A program made the position numbers and the translations under genes. DNA of 64,000 nt from contig NZ_CP080332.1 of assembly GCF_019456655.1 (NCBI RefSeq), positions 1,550,001 through 1,614,000 on the forward strand, written 5' to 3'. The DNA is from Mycolicibacterium diernhoferi. Its GTDB lineage: Bacteria > Actinomycetota > Actinomycetes > Mycobacteriales > Mycobacteriaceae. Numbering within the stretch: position 1 is the first letter of the stretch; each line of letters begins with the position of its first letter. The notes under the pieces were generated by a model, which was given only the letters and a program-made list of their open reading frames with translations, did no database searches and was not told where the DNA came from. Positions 33,394-42,311 of this stretch are shown piece after piece.

Positions 33394-34557
33394 ATGACTG
33401 CGCACGACATTCTCGATCGCCCCGCCGCCCCGGAGGTGCGCCCGTACTCGCTGACCCCCGAGCAGGCCGATGCCTTCGGCGCCGAACTCGACGCGATCCG
33501 CGAGCGTGTGATCGCCGACCTCGGCGAACGCGACGCCACCTACATCCGCAAGGTCATCAAGGCCCAGCGCACCCTCGAGGTCGGCGGCCGCGCCCTGCTG
33601 TTCGGTGGCGTGTTCCCGCCGTTCTGGCTGGCCGGCACCACCATGCTCGGGATCGCCAAGATCCTCGACAACATGGAGATCGGCCACAACGTGATGCACG
33701 GACAGTACGACTGGATGGGTGATCCGGCCTTGTCCGGCAAGGTTTTCGAATGGGACACCGCCTGCCCGGCCGACCAGTGGCGGCACTCGCACAACTACAT
33801 GCACCACACCTACACCAACATCGTCGACATGGACCGCGACATCGGCTACGGCATCCTGCGGATGAGCGAGGACCAGAGGTGGTCGCCGTACTTCCTGGGC
33901 AACCCGGTGTATGCGTTCCTGCTGATGGTGCTCTTCCAGTACGGGGTGGCGCTGCACGAGCTGGAAACCGAACGCATCCGGGCCGGCGAGATCAGCATCG
34001 CCGACAAACGTGAAGTGCTGCGCGGCATCTGGCAGAAGACCAAGAAGCAGACGCTCAAGGACTACGTGGCATTCCCGCTGCTGGCCGGGCCGTTCGCGCC
34101 GTGGGTGTTCGCCGGCAACATGACCGCCAACCTGATGCGCAACGTGTGGTCCTACATGATCATCTTCTGCGGGCATTTCCCGGACGGCACCCAGGAGTTC
34201 TCCATCGAGGAGACCAAGAGCGAATCACGCGGCCAGTGGTACTTCCGGCAGCTGCTGGGGTCGGCAAACCTGACCGGACTGTTTTCCCGTCGCCCTGAAT
34301 CGGCAAAGTGGTTTCACATCCTGTCCGGCAACCTGAGCTTCCAGATCGAGCATCACCTGTTCCCGGACATCCCGGCGCACCGGCACGCCGAGATCTCGGT
34401 CGAGGTCCGCGAAATCTGCCGGCGCTACGGGCTGCCGTACAACAGCGGGCCGCTGCACACGCAGTTCGGCAGCGTGGTCCGCAAGATCGTGCGGCTCGCC
34501 CTGCCGGACCGCACCCCGGCGCCTCGGCGCACCGATGACGCCGCTCAGGCCGCCTGA
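33394..34557 (+). CDS. Membrane fatty acyl-CoA desaturase, DesA3/DesB-like
   Basis: This 387-residue di-iron desaturase shows three histidine boxes: [11 protein letters not shown] (around residue 97), [13 protein letters not shown] (around 130) and [16 protein letters not shown] (around 315). Hydrophobic helices are seen at [20 protein letters not shown] and [17 protein letters not shown]. It would introduce a cis double bond, probably delta-9, into stearoyl-CoA, for membrane lipids and mycolate precursors, using the reductase upstream. Its last 13 nt overlap the convergent nei gene. Confidence 0.92.
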   Translation: MTAHDILDRPAAPEVRPYSLTPEQADAFGAELDAIRERVIADLGERDATYIRKVIKAQRTLEVGGRALLFGGVFPPFWLAGTTMLGIAKILDNMEIGHNVMHGQYDWMGDPALSGKVFEWDTACPADQWRHSHNYMHHTYTNIVDMDRDIGYGILRMSEDQRWSPYFLGNPVYAFLLMVLFQYGVALHELETERIRAGEISIADKREVLRGIWQKTKKQTLKDYVAFPLLAGPFAPWVFAGNMTANLMRNVWSYMIIFCGHFPDGTQEFSIEETKSESRGQWYFRQLLGSANLTGLFSRRPESAKWFHILSGNLSFQIEHHLFPDIPAHRHAEISVEVREICRRYGLPYNSGPLHTQFGSVVRKIVRLALPDRTPAPRRTDDAAQAA

Positions 34558-35300
34558 CAACTGGGGCACCAGTACCTGATCCGGTCGCCGCTGTCGTCGC
34601 GCTCGATGAGCGTGCCGCAGCGGCGACACGGCTCTCCGGCCCGGCCGTACACCCAGAACTGCTGCCCGCGCCGGGTGTTGCCGGTGATGATGCGGTTGGG
34701 TCGGTTGCGGTTGAGCCACAGCATGTCCCGCGCCCGCTGCACCATGCGCAGCGGATCGGCCAGCGTGCCGACGGCCGCGTCGGGGGCCCGGCCCAGCACG
34801 AAGCACAGTTCGTTGGCGTAGACGTTGCCGACGCCGGCCATCACCCGCTGATCCAGCAGTGCATCGGCCAGTTCGCGGTCCGGGTCGGCGATCAGGTTGG
34901 CCTTGGCGAGCTGCGGATCCCAGTCCGGGCCGAGCAGATCGGGCCCCAGGTGGGCCACCACCTCCTGATCGAGGCGACGTTCCAGCACCTCCAGGATTCC
35001 GAGATCGACGCCGTACGCCACACTGTCCGCGGTGCCCAGTGCGATCCGGATCCGGTGCGGGGCACCCCGGAACGAACCGATCACCCAACTGCCGTCCATT
35101 TTGAGGTGCGAGTGGATGCTGGCCTCACCGACCCGGATGAACAGGTGCTTGCCGCGGCTGAGGACCTCGTCGACGACCTGCCCACGCAGATCCACCGTGG
35201 CATAGCGGGGGACCCGGATGTCACAGCGGGTCAGGGTCTTCCCGGCCAAGGCCTCGCGCAGTTTGGTGGCGGCGCGGAATACGGTGTCACCTTCGGGCAT
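34545..35300 (-). CDS. nei: Endonuclease VIII-type DNA glycosylase
   Basis: This 251-residue Fpg/Nei enzyme begins [18 protein letters not shown]; Pro2 and Glu3 are the catalytic residues after Met removal. [20 protein letters not shown] (around 157) is the helix-two-turn-helix, and a C-terminal zinc finger is seen as [13 protein letters not shown] with YWCPSCQ. It removes oxidised pyrimidines and nicks the abasic site. Encoded 6 nt after lhr in the same direction, as in M. tuberculosis (Rv3296-Rv3297), it forms a conserved DNA repair pair. Confidence 0.92.
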   Translation of the reverse strand: MPEGDTVFRAATKLREALAGKTLTRCDIRVPRYATVDLRGQVVDEVLSRGKHLFIRVGEASIHSHLKMDGSWVIGSFRGAPHRIRIALGTADSVAYGVDLGILEVLERRLDQEVVAHLGPDLLGPDWDPQLAKANLIADPDRELADALLDQRVMAGVGNVYANELCFVLGRAPDAAVGTLADPLRMVQRARDMLWLNRNRPNRIITGNTRRGQQFWVYGRAGEPCRRCGTLIERDDSGDRIRYWCPSCQAA

Positions 35301-35306
35301 ACGGCG

Positions 35307-38300
35307 TCAGCGTAATCTGAGGCCGCGCGGGGTGCGGGCGAACCCCGCACTCACCAGGGCCCCCACCACCTCGGCATGCTCTTCGCCGGCACCGGGATCG
35401 AGCACCGAGACCCCGTTGATGCGCTCCACCAGCAGCGAGGGCACCCGCCCGGTGCCGACCAGATTGGCCAACGCCGCCGCGGCGGCACCGTGAGCCTCGG
35501 GTTCGGCGCCGAAGTGCAGCAGCGACTTTCCGCCGCGCTCCAGGAACCACACCAGCTGACCGTCGACCAGCACGACCAACGCCCCGGCCTTACGTCCGGG
35601 CCGGTGGGTCACCTCGCCGGCGCCGGGCCACGGTAACGCCATCCCGTACGGATTGGCCGGATCGGTGGCGGCCAGCACCACGGCGTGCAGTTGCGGGCGT
35701 TGCGGGTCCACGCCGTCGAGGTAGGAGCGCAGTCGGTCGACGGTGGAGGCGGCGGCGAACTGGGCACCGCCGAGGGACTCCACGAAGTAACCGCGTTGGC
35801 AGCGGCCGGCGTCCTCGAACGCGGTGAGCATCTTGTAGAGCATGGCGAATCCACCGGGAACTCCGTCGGCGGCACCGCGGGTGAGCACCCCGTAGCGGTT
35901 CAGCAGCAGCTCGGCCTGAAAGTGTGCGCGCACCGTGGAGTCCGTGGTGGCGGCCGGCAGCGCCGACCACCGGCCGGCCACGGTGGGGTCGGTTCGCGGT
36001 TGCGCGCTGGTCAGGCTGTATCGGCTCAACCGGGGCGGGCGTTGCCGCTGCCGGTGTGCCGGGGCGCCGGTGCGGCGGGGGCCGTGCAACAGCGCACGCA
36101 CCGGAGCGAACGTGTCACCGGTGACCCATCCGGCCCAGATGAGTTCCCAGAGCGCCGATTTCAGTGATTCGCTCGCCGATCCATCGGCGAGCTGGCGGAA
36201 GAAGTACGCGCCGCCGTGACCGAGTGACTCCAGGATGGCTCGGTGCTCGTCGGTGAAGTCGATCTCCGCCGGCGGCGCCAGCGTCAGCGACGCGGAGTCG
36301 CTGGGGTGAAAGGCGATCCACCCGTCGCTGCCGCCGATCTGGCCGGCGCCGGACCAGGTGACCTCACCGGAGGCCAGCAGTTCGTCGAGCATCGCGGGCT
36401 GATAGTCGGCCACCCGTTGACCGAATATCAGGGACTCCACCGCCGAGGCGGGCATGGCGTGACCGGCGAGCTGTTCGATCACCGTGGCAAGCCCGTCCAC
36501 CCCGCGGTTGTGTGTGGAGCCGACATGCTGCCAGGCGGGCAGGAAGCGGCCGTAGGCCGCCGTGCTGACCGGCTCCACCGCGGCCCGCAGCGCGGCCAGT
36601 GAGCGGCGGCGCAGGATCTTGAGGACGGTGGCGTCGCACCACTGATCCGAAGATCCGGAGACCGTCTCGGTGAACTCCCCGCGGATCAGCCGGCCGTCAC
36701 CGGCCAGCCGGGCCAGTACATCGGCGGTCACCCGGACACCCAGCCCGAAACGGGCGGCGGCCTGCTCGGTGCTGAACGGCCCGTGCGTGCGCGCGTAGCG
36801 GCCCAGCAGGTCACCGAGCGGGTCGGTCACCGACTCGGTGAGGCTGGCGGGCACCCACACCGGTACCGCGACCCCGACACCGTCGCGCAGCAGCGCCACA
36901 TCCTCGACGGTCACCCACCAGGTTTCCCCGGCGAACGACACCGTCAGGGCGCGGCGGTCGGCCCGCAGCCCCTCCAGCCAGCCACCGATGTCGGCGCCCG
37001 CGCTGCGCTCGGAGATCTCCGCTTCGGTCAGCGGGCCGAGCAGCCGCAGCAGATCCGCCACGCCCTCGGCATCGCGGGCGGCACGGTCGGGGTCCAGGTG
37101 CTGCAACTGCCGGCTGGTGGCCTCGACGACGTCCGGGTCGAGCAGGTCGCGCAGTTCCACCCGGCCCAGCAGTTCGGCGAGCAGCACGGTGTCCAGGGAC
37201 AGTGCCGCGGCACGGCGTTCGGCCAGCGGGCTGTCACCCTCGTACATGAACGCGCCGACGTAGCCGAACAGCGCCGACGCCGCGAACGGGGACGGGGTGG
37301 CCGTCTCGACTTCGAGCAGGCGGATCTTGCGTTGGGCGATCTGCTGCATCAGACCGGTGAGGGCGGGCACGTCGTACACGTCCTGCAGGCATTCCCGCAC
37401 CGTCTCCAGCACGATCGGGAAGTCCGGGTACTTGCGGGCCACATCGAGCAACTGCGCGGCCCGCTGCCGCTGGTGCCACAGCGGTGAACGCTTGCCGGGG
37501 TGCCGCCGTGGCAGCAGCAGCGCCCGGGCCGCACACTCCCGGAACCGCGACGCGAACAGCGCCGAGCCGCCGACCTCGGCGGTGACGATGGGCTCCAGCT
37601 CGTCGGCGTCGAACACGAAAAGGTCTGCGCCCGGCGGATCCTCAGCGCCGTCGGGCAGGCGCAGGATGATGCCGTCGTCGGACGCGGTGGGTTTCTCGTC
37701 GATGCCGTACCGCTCCAGCAGCCGGCGCCCGACGGCCAGTGCCAGCGGGCCGTGCACCCGCAGGCCGTAGGGCGAGTGCAGGATCACCCGCCAATCACCC
37801 AGCTCGTCGTGGAATCGTTCGACCACCAGGGTGGTGTCGCTGGGTACCGCGCCGGTGGACTGGCGCTGCTCGTCGAGCAGCTGCCACAGGTTGTCGGTGG
37901 CGAAGTCGTCGAATCCGGTTTCGCGGCAACGCTTCCGGAACTCCTCGGCGCCCAGGCCGGCGAGTTCACCGGTGAACGCACCCACCGCGGCACCCAGTTC
38001 GGCGGGCCGGCCCACGCTGTCTCCGCGCCAGAACGGCAGTCGGGCGGGAAGCCCGGGAGCGGGCACCACCAGCACCCGGTCGTGGGTGATCTCGGTGATC
38101 CGCCAACTGGTCGCGCCCAGCGAGATCACATCCCCGGGCCGGGATTCGTAGACCATCTCCTCGTCCAGCTCGCCGACCCGGGAGGGCTTGTCGTTCTCGG
38201 TGGCCAGATAGACGGTGAACAGGCCACGATCCGGGATGGCGCCACCGGAGGTGACGGCCAGCCGCTGCGCGCCGGGCCGCGCGGTCAGGGTGCGGGCATC

Positions 38301-39818
38301 GCGGTCATAGACCAGCCGGGGCCGCAGCTCGGCGAACTCGGTGGACGGATACTTGCCGGACAACAGATCCAGCGTCGCCTCGAAGGCGCTGCGCGGCAAC
38401 GTCGCGAACGGGGCGCTGCGCCGTACCGTGTCGAACCAGGTGTCCGCGTCCAGCGGTTCCAGCGCCGCGGCGGCCACCGTGTGCTGGGCGAGCACATCGA
38501 GCGGATTGGCCGGCACCCGCATGGTCTCGATCTGGCCGGCCCGCATCCGCTGCACCGTCACCGCGCAGTCGATCAGATCGGTGCGGTGTTTGGGGAAGAG
38601 CACCCCCTGGGAGATCTCACCCACCTGATGGCCGGCCCGGCCGACCCGCTGCAGCCCGCTGGCCACCGACGGTGGTGCCGACACCTGGATCACCAGGTCC
38701 ACCGCGCCCATGTCGATGCCGAGTTCCAGGCTGGAGGTGGCCACCACGGCCTTGAGTCGCCCGCTCTTCAGATCGTCCTCGACGAGCGCGCGCTGTTCCT
38801 TGCTCACCGAACCGTGATGGGCCTTGGCCAGCAGCGGTGGCGCCCCGAAACTCTGTCCGCTGGCCATCACATGGGCCGGTGCGCCGCCGGCCACCTTGGT
38901 GTTGTGCCCGGTGGGCAGTTCGACACCGGTGCGTTCGGCGTGGATCTCGTTGAGCCGGGAGGTGAGCCGTTCGGCGAGGCGCCGGGAGTTGGTGAACACG
39001 ATGGACGACCGGTGCGCCTCGATCAGGTCGACGATGCGTTCCTCGACATCGGGCCAGATGGAGCCCTCGGCCACGTTGGTCATGTCCGGCACCGGGACCT
39101 GCACCTGCAGTTCGAACGTCTTGTCCGCCGGTGGGGCGACGATCCTGGCGGGCCGCTCGGTGCCGGTGAGGAAGCGGGCCACCTCCTCGGCGGGCCGGAC
39201 CGTCGCGGACAGCCCGATCCGCTGGGCCGGCCGAGCCAGCAGGGCATCCAACCGCTCCAGTGAAACCGCAAGGTGCGCACCGCGTTTGGTGGCCGCGACG
39301 GCATGCACCTCGTCGACGATGACGGTGCGGACATCGGCGAGGGTGTCCCGGGCCGACGAGGTCAGCATCAGGAACAGCGATTCCGGGGTGGTGATCAGGA
39401 TGTCCGGTGGCCGGCTGATCAGATCACGACGCTGCTTGGGGGTGGTGTCCCCGGACCGCACACCCACGGTGATCTGCGGTGCGGGCAGGCCCAGCCGTTC
39501 GGCCACCCGGGTGAGGCCGGTCAGCGGGGTGCGCAGGTTGCGTTCGACGTCGACGGCCAGCGCCTTGAGCGGCGAGATGTAGAGCACCCGGGTACCGGCG
39601 CCCGGGTCGGACGGGGACCGGGCCAGGTCGTCGATCGCCCACAGGAACGCGGCCAGCGTCTTGCCCGAGCCGGTGGGGGCGATGACCAGGGTGTTCTCCC
39701 CGTCGGCGATGGTGTCCCACGCCTGCGCCTGGGCTGCGGTGGGCGCCGGGAAGGTGCCGGCGAACCACTCGCGCGTCAGCGGACTGAAGCGTGAGAGCGG
39801 GTCGGTGTCGGCGGGCAC
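35307..39818 (-). CDS. lhr: Large helicase-related protein Lhr
   Basis: This 1503-residue superfamily 2 helicase unwinds DNA or RNA:DNA 3'-5' in DNA repair. Walker A is TLVIAPTGSGKTLAAFLWAI (around residue 33), the DEVH box is VIVDEVHAVAATKRGAHLAV, motif III is GLSATVRPAEEVARFL and motif VI is SGLQRVGRAGHQVGEIS, all in the first 450 residues. A winged-helix and Lhr-core region and the long Lhr-specific C-terminal domain follow to the end (FARTPRGLRL). The GTG at 39818 gives the length closest to known Lhr proteins of about 1510 residues. Confidence 0.94.
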   Translation of the reverse strand: MPADTDPLSRFSPLTREWFAGTFPAPTAAQAQAWDTIADGENTLVIAPTGSGKTLAAFLWAIDDLARSPSDPGAGTRVLYISPLKALAVDVERNLRTPLTGLTRVAERLGLPAPQITVGVRSGDTTPKQRRDLISRPPDILITTPESLFLMLTSSARDTLADVRTVIVDEVHAVAATKRGAHLAVSLERLDALLARPAQRIGLSATVRPAEEVARFLTGTERPARIVAPPADKTFELQVQVPVPDMTNVAEGSIWPDVEERIVDLIEAHRSSIVFTNSRRLAERLTSRLNEIHAERTGVELPTGHNTKVAGGAPAHVMASGQSFGAPPLLAKAHHGSVSKEQRALVEDDLKSGRLKAVVATSSLELGIDMGAVDLVIQVSAPPSVASGLQRVGRAGHQVGEISQGVLFPKHRTDLIDCAVTVQRMRAGQIETMRVPANPLDVLAQHTVAAAALEPLDADTWFDTVRRSAPFATLPRSAFEATLDLLSGKYPSTEFAELRPRLVYDRDARTLTARPGAQRLAVTSGGAIPDRGLFTVYLATENDKPSRVGELDEEMVYESRPGDVISLGATSWRITEITHDRVLVVPAPGLPARLPFWRGDSVGRPAELGAAVGAFTGELAGLGAEEFRKRCRETGFDDFATDNLWQLLDEQRQSTGAVPSDTTLVVERFHDELGDWRVILHSPYGLRVHGPLALAVGRRLLERYGIDEKPTASDDGIILRLPDGAEDPPGADLFVFDADELEPIVTAEVGGSALFASRFRECAARALLLPRRHPGKRSPLWHQRQRAAQLLDVARKYPDFPIVLETVRECLQDVYDVPALTGLMQQIAQRKIRLLEVETATPSPFAASALFGYVGAFMYEGDSPLAERRAAALSLDTVLLAELLGRVELRDLLDPDVVEATSRQLQHLDPDRAARDAEGVADLLRLLGPLTEAEISERSAGADIGGWLEGLRADRRALTVSFAGETWWVTVEDVALLRDGVGVAVPVWVPASLTESVTDPLGDLLGRYARTHGPFSTEQAAARFGLGVRVTADVLARLAGDGRLIRGEFTETVSGSSDQWCDATVLKILRRRSLAALRAAVEPVSTAAYGRFLPAWQHVGSTHNRGVDGLATVIEQLAGHAMPASAVESLIFGQRVADYQPAMLDELLASGEVTWSGAGQIGGSDGWIAFHPSDSASLTLAPPAEIDFTDEHRAILESLGHGGAYFFRQLADGSASESLKSALWELIWAGWVTGDTFAPVRALLHGPRRTGAPAHRQRQRPPRLSRYSLTSAQPRTDPTVAGRWSALPAATTDSTVRAHFQAELLLNRYGVLTRGAADGVPGGFAMLYKMLTAFEDAGRCQRGYFVESLGGAQFAAASTVDRLRSYLDGVDPQRPQLHAVVLAATDPANPYGMALPWPGAGEVTHRPGRKAGALVVLVDGQLVWFLERGGKSLLHFGAEPEAHGAAAAALANLVGTGRVPSLLVERINGVSVLDPGAGEEHAEVVGALVSAGFARTPRGLRLR

Positions 39819-39959
39819 GCCTCCATGGTGCCCGCCGGCGCCGACAGATCCGGACCGGCATTGCGAAAAGCCTGCTAGACGTGCTGACCGCAGGTCTATG
39901 CTCGGGGCAATCCTGCCCGGCAGGTACCCACTCAGCACCATGAGTGAAGGGGTCCCACG

Positions 39960-40346
39960 ATGCGACTGTTCACGACGCTCGCCATACCGGTGCTGATCGC
40001 AGCGGGGCTCTCGGTCGCACCCACCCCGATCGCGGGCGCGGACTGCACCAGCGCCGGCGGAACCACCATCTGCTCGCAGGGCGATGTCCGCGGCGCCAAT
40101 ACCGGCAGCGGGCCGAGCGGGTCCGCGGGGCCGTACGCCCCCTATCCGTGCGACTACGACGACTGGTACCTGTGTGACAACGACTGGGGCTGGGATGTCA
40201 ATCTCGACGTCGACGCCAATCCCGGTCGGCCCGGCGGGCCGGGCGGGCCCGGCGGGCCGGACATCGGTCGGCCCGGCGGCCCCGGCGGACCGAATATCGG
40301 CGGTGGCCGGGGCGGTGGCGGCCGAGGCGGCGGTGGCCGTCGGTGA
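39960..40346 (+). CDS. Small exported Gly/Pro-rich protein
   Basis: This 128-residue product has a signal peptide (MRLFTTLAIPVLIAAGLSVA, cleavage near IAGADC). The mature part has two Cys pairs (DCTSAGGTTICSQGDVRG; PYPCDYDDWYLCDNDWGWD) and ends in a Gly/Pro/Arg-rich tail of GGPGGP-type repeats after residue 90. Small secreted proteins of this design are common in mycobacteria and of unknown role. The ATG follows GAAGGGG. The stop overlaps the next frame by 4 nt, but the next gene more likely starts 30 nt on. Confidence 0.75.
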   Translation: MRLFTTLAIPVLIAAGLSVAPTPIAGADCTSAGGTTICSQGDVRGANTGSGPSGSAGPYAPYPCDYDDWYLCDNDWGWDVNLDVDANPGRPGGPGGPGGPDIGRPGGPGGPNIGGGRGGGGRGGGGRR

Positions 40347-40375
40347 GCGAACAGAAATCGATCGAGGAGAACGAC

Positions 40376-40723
40376 ATGCTGTGGAATCCCATCTCGGTGC
40401 GACGGGTCATCGGGGTCGCGCTGGGCGCGCTGGCCGTCGCGATCGGGACGGCGACGTCGGCCTCGGCGGAGCCGCCGCCACCCCGGCCGCCGAACTGCAC
40501 CGCGGCCGATCTGTCCGGCATCATCGCCGGGGTCACCGCGGCGACGTCGGCCTATCTGTTCACCCACCCGCCGGTGAACGACTTCTTCACCTCGCTCGGC
40601 GGAAAGTCGCAGGAGGAGCGCCGCACCGAGCTGGAGGCCTATATGACCGCCAATCCGCAAGTGCGCGACGAGCTTCGGGGGATACGGCAGCCCACCCGGG
40701 ATTTCCGTAACCGCTGCGGTTAA
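40376..40723 (+). CDS. Hemophore-related exported protein (Rv0203-like)
   Basis: This 115-residue protein has a signal peptide (RRVIGVALGALAVAIGTATS ending ASAEPP), then a small helical domain with two Cys (PPNCTAADLSG near the start and RNRCG at the end) and TSAYLFTHPPVNDFF. This matches mycobacterial hemophore/heme-binding domain proteins such as Rv0203; heme binding here is inferred. ATG 40376 has a good GAGGAGA site, so the longer open frame from 40343 is rejected. It may be co-transcribed with the Gly-rich protein gene. Its end overlaps the convergent TetR gene by 4 nt. Confidence 0.75.
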   Translation: MLWNPISVRRVIGVALGALAVAIGTATSASAEPPPPRPPNCTAADLSGIIAGVTAATSAYLFTHPPVNDFFTSLGGKSQEERRTELEAYMTANPQVRDELRGIRQPTRDFRNRCG

Positions 40724-41379
40724 CGGCGCTCCGGCGCCACGGCGGCGACCAGCTTCGCAGGGATGTCCGGTACCCGCCCGAGCGCGTCGAGCAGGTTGTG
40801 CGCGCAGGTGTCGGCGACGAACCCCGCGTCCATGGTGGGGTCGAGCACCCGCTGGCGGCACAGCTCGAAGGTGAACGCCAGCCAGCCGTACACGACGGCG
40901 CGCAGGTTGCGCGCCGTGATCTCGTCCAGCGGTGCGCCGGCGACGGCCCACACGTGGCCGATGATGCGGTCGGCCTGTTTGTCGTTGGCCTGGCCATCCT
41001 CATCGTCGAGACCCCGCAACACCGGGTCGGCCCGCCCGATGCCCATGTAGGCGGCCCAGGCGCCGTGCGGGTGCTGCTCGTCGTAGCGCAGATAAGCCAG
41101 CACGCCCTCGCGCACCTGACCGAACAGGGTGTGGTCCGGGTCCAGCGGGGCATTGGTGGCCTCGAACAGCCGCTCGCCCTCGGCCCGCACCACCGCCGCG
41201 AAGAACGCCCGCTTATCCGGGAAGTAGTGATACATCAGTGCCCGGGACACCCCGGCGCGTTCGGCGATCTCGTCGATGCGGACCTCGTCGTAGGGGCGCT
41301 GCCCGAAGACCTCGGCACCCAGGATCAACAGCTCGCTGCGTCGGTCGCCGGGGGAGAGGCGCCGCCGGGGTTCGCCCAC
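40720..41379 (-). CDS. TetR family transcriptional regulator (Rv3295 homologue by position)
   Basis: This 219-residue repressor has an N-terminal HTH at residues 14-55 (RSELLILGAEVFGQRPYDEV, then VSRALMYHYFPDKRAFFAAV) and an all-helical ligand domain. The position next to lhr matches Rv3295. The GTG start at 41379 is followed upstream by a short palindrome that is a likely self-operator. Targets other than itself are not evident; the divergent side has no gene within 100 nt reading away. Confidence 0.85.
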   Translation of the reverse strand: MGEPRRRLSPGDRRSELLILGAEVFGQRPYDEVRIDEIAERAGVSRALMYHYFPDKRAFFAAVVRAEGERLFEATNAPLDPDHTLFGQVREGVLAYLRYDEQHPHGAWAAYMGIGRADPVLRGLDDEDGQANDKQADRIIGHVWAVAGAPLDEITARNLRAVVYGWLAFTFELCRQRVLDPTMDAGFVADTCAHNLLDALGRVPDIPAKLVAAVAPERR

Positions 41380-41392
41380 ACCGGCATGCTAC

Positions 41393-41406
41393 TGCGCACG
41401 TGTGCA
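41393..41406. promoter_or_regulatory. Putative TetR operator
   Basis: TGCGCACGTGTGCA is symmetric at 12 of 14 positions and lies 13 bp ahead of the TetR start, a common autoregulatory position. Confidence 0.45.
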
Positions 41407-41485
41407 ACGGCGCAGGAGGGCGCCCGGTCCACCCGTCGACCATTCGCTCCGGGAGCTGATCGGCCGTGGAACGAAACGCGACGAT

Positions 41486-42283
41486 TCAGCCCCGCAACGT
41501 CCGCTGATACCGGCGCATCCCGGCGATCCAGCGGTCGTGGTCGGCGGCCTTGCCGGCGAACATGTCCCCGACGCCCGGGTGCGGCAGCACCATGAAGCGG
41601 TCCTCGCGCACCGCCTCGACGGTCAACTCGGCGACCCGTTGCGCGCTGAGCACCTCACCGGCGGTGGTGATCGAGTCGGCGGCCACCCTCGCGACCGGAT
41701 CGGCGGAGTCGCGGATATCGCTGAGCAGCGGGGTGTCCACGCCCATCGGGCACACACATGTCACGCCGATTCCCTTGTCGCCGTAGCTGATCGCCAGCCA
41801 TTCGGCGAAACCGACCGCGGCGTGCTTGCTCACCGCATAACCCGCCGCACCGACCTGCGTGAGCAGGCCCGCCGCCGAAGCCACGCTGACGAAGTGGCCA
41901 CTGCCGCGCTGTTGCCAGCCCGGCAGCAGCGCGTCGGCCGCCCGGATGTGTGCCCGCAGGTTCACCTCGAGCACCCGGTCCCAGTCACCCTCGGACCCCA
42001 ACCCGGGCGCACCGATGACCCCCGCGTTGGCGACGTAGATGTCGACCGGGCCGAACGCATCCCGCGCCGCATCCAGCATGGTGACGATCCCGGCGGCCGA
42101 GGCGGCGTCCGCGCCGACCCCGACGGCACGCGCCCCGAGACCGGACGCGGTCTGTGCGGCCGCGTCGGCGTCGAGATCCCCGGCCACCACCGAGGCCCCT
42201 ACGGCCACCAGTACCTGCGTCAGGGCCCGCCCGATACCCGAACCCGCGCCGGTGACCACGGCCACCCGGCCTTCGATATCCAT
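41486..42283 (-). CDS. Short-chain dehydrogenase/reductase (island, left arm)
   Basis: This 265-residue classical SDR has GRVAVVTGAGSGIGRALTQV (residue 5), VANAGVIGAPGLG, and catalytic SVASAAGLL with GYAVSKHAAVGFAEWLA. The C-terminal part LPHPGVGDMFAGKAADHDRW resembles alcohol/aldehyde-type SDRs of mycobacterial lipid catabolism. It is the last gene of the leftward arm of the catabolic island, 28 nt after the acyl-CoA ligase. The ATG at 42283 is the only start near the Rossmann loop. The substrate is unknown. Confidence 0.85.
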   Translation of the reverse strand: MDIEGRVAVVTGAGSGIGRALTQVLVAVGASVVAGDLDADAAAQTASGLGARAVGVGADAASAAGIVTMLDAARDAFGPVDIYVANAGVIGAPGLGSEGDWDRVLEVNLRAHIRAADALLPGWQQRGSGHFVSVASAAGLLTQVGAAGYAVSKHAAVGFAEWLAISYGDKGIGVTCVCPMGVDTPLLSDIRDSADPVARVAADSITTAGEVLSAQRVAELTVEAVREDRFMVLPHPGVGDMFAGKAADHDRWIAGMRRYQRTLRG

Positions 42284-42311
42284 GCTGACGTGTCTACCGC
42301 ACCGGTCCCGA

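Noticed and set aside
37500..39263. 587-codon open frame antisense to lhr
   Set aside because: The opposite strand encodes the helicase motifs of Lhr in this exact region.
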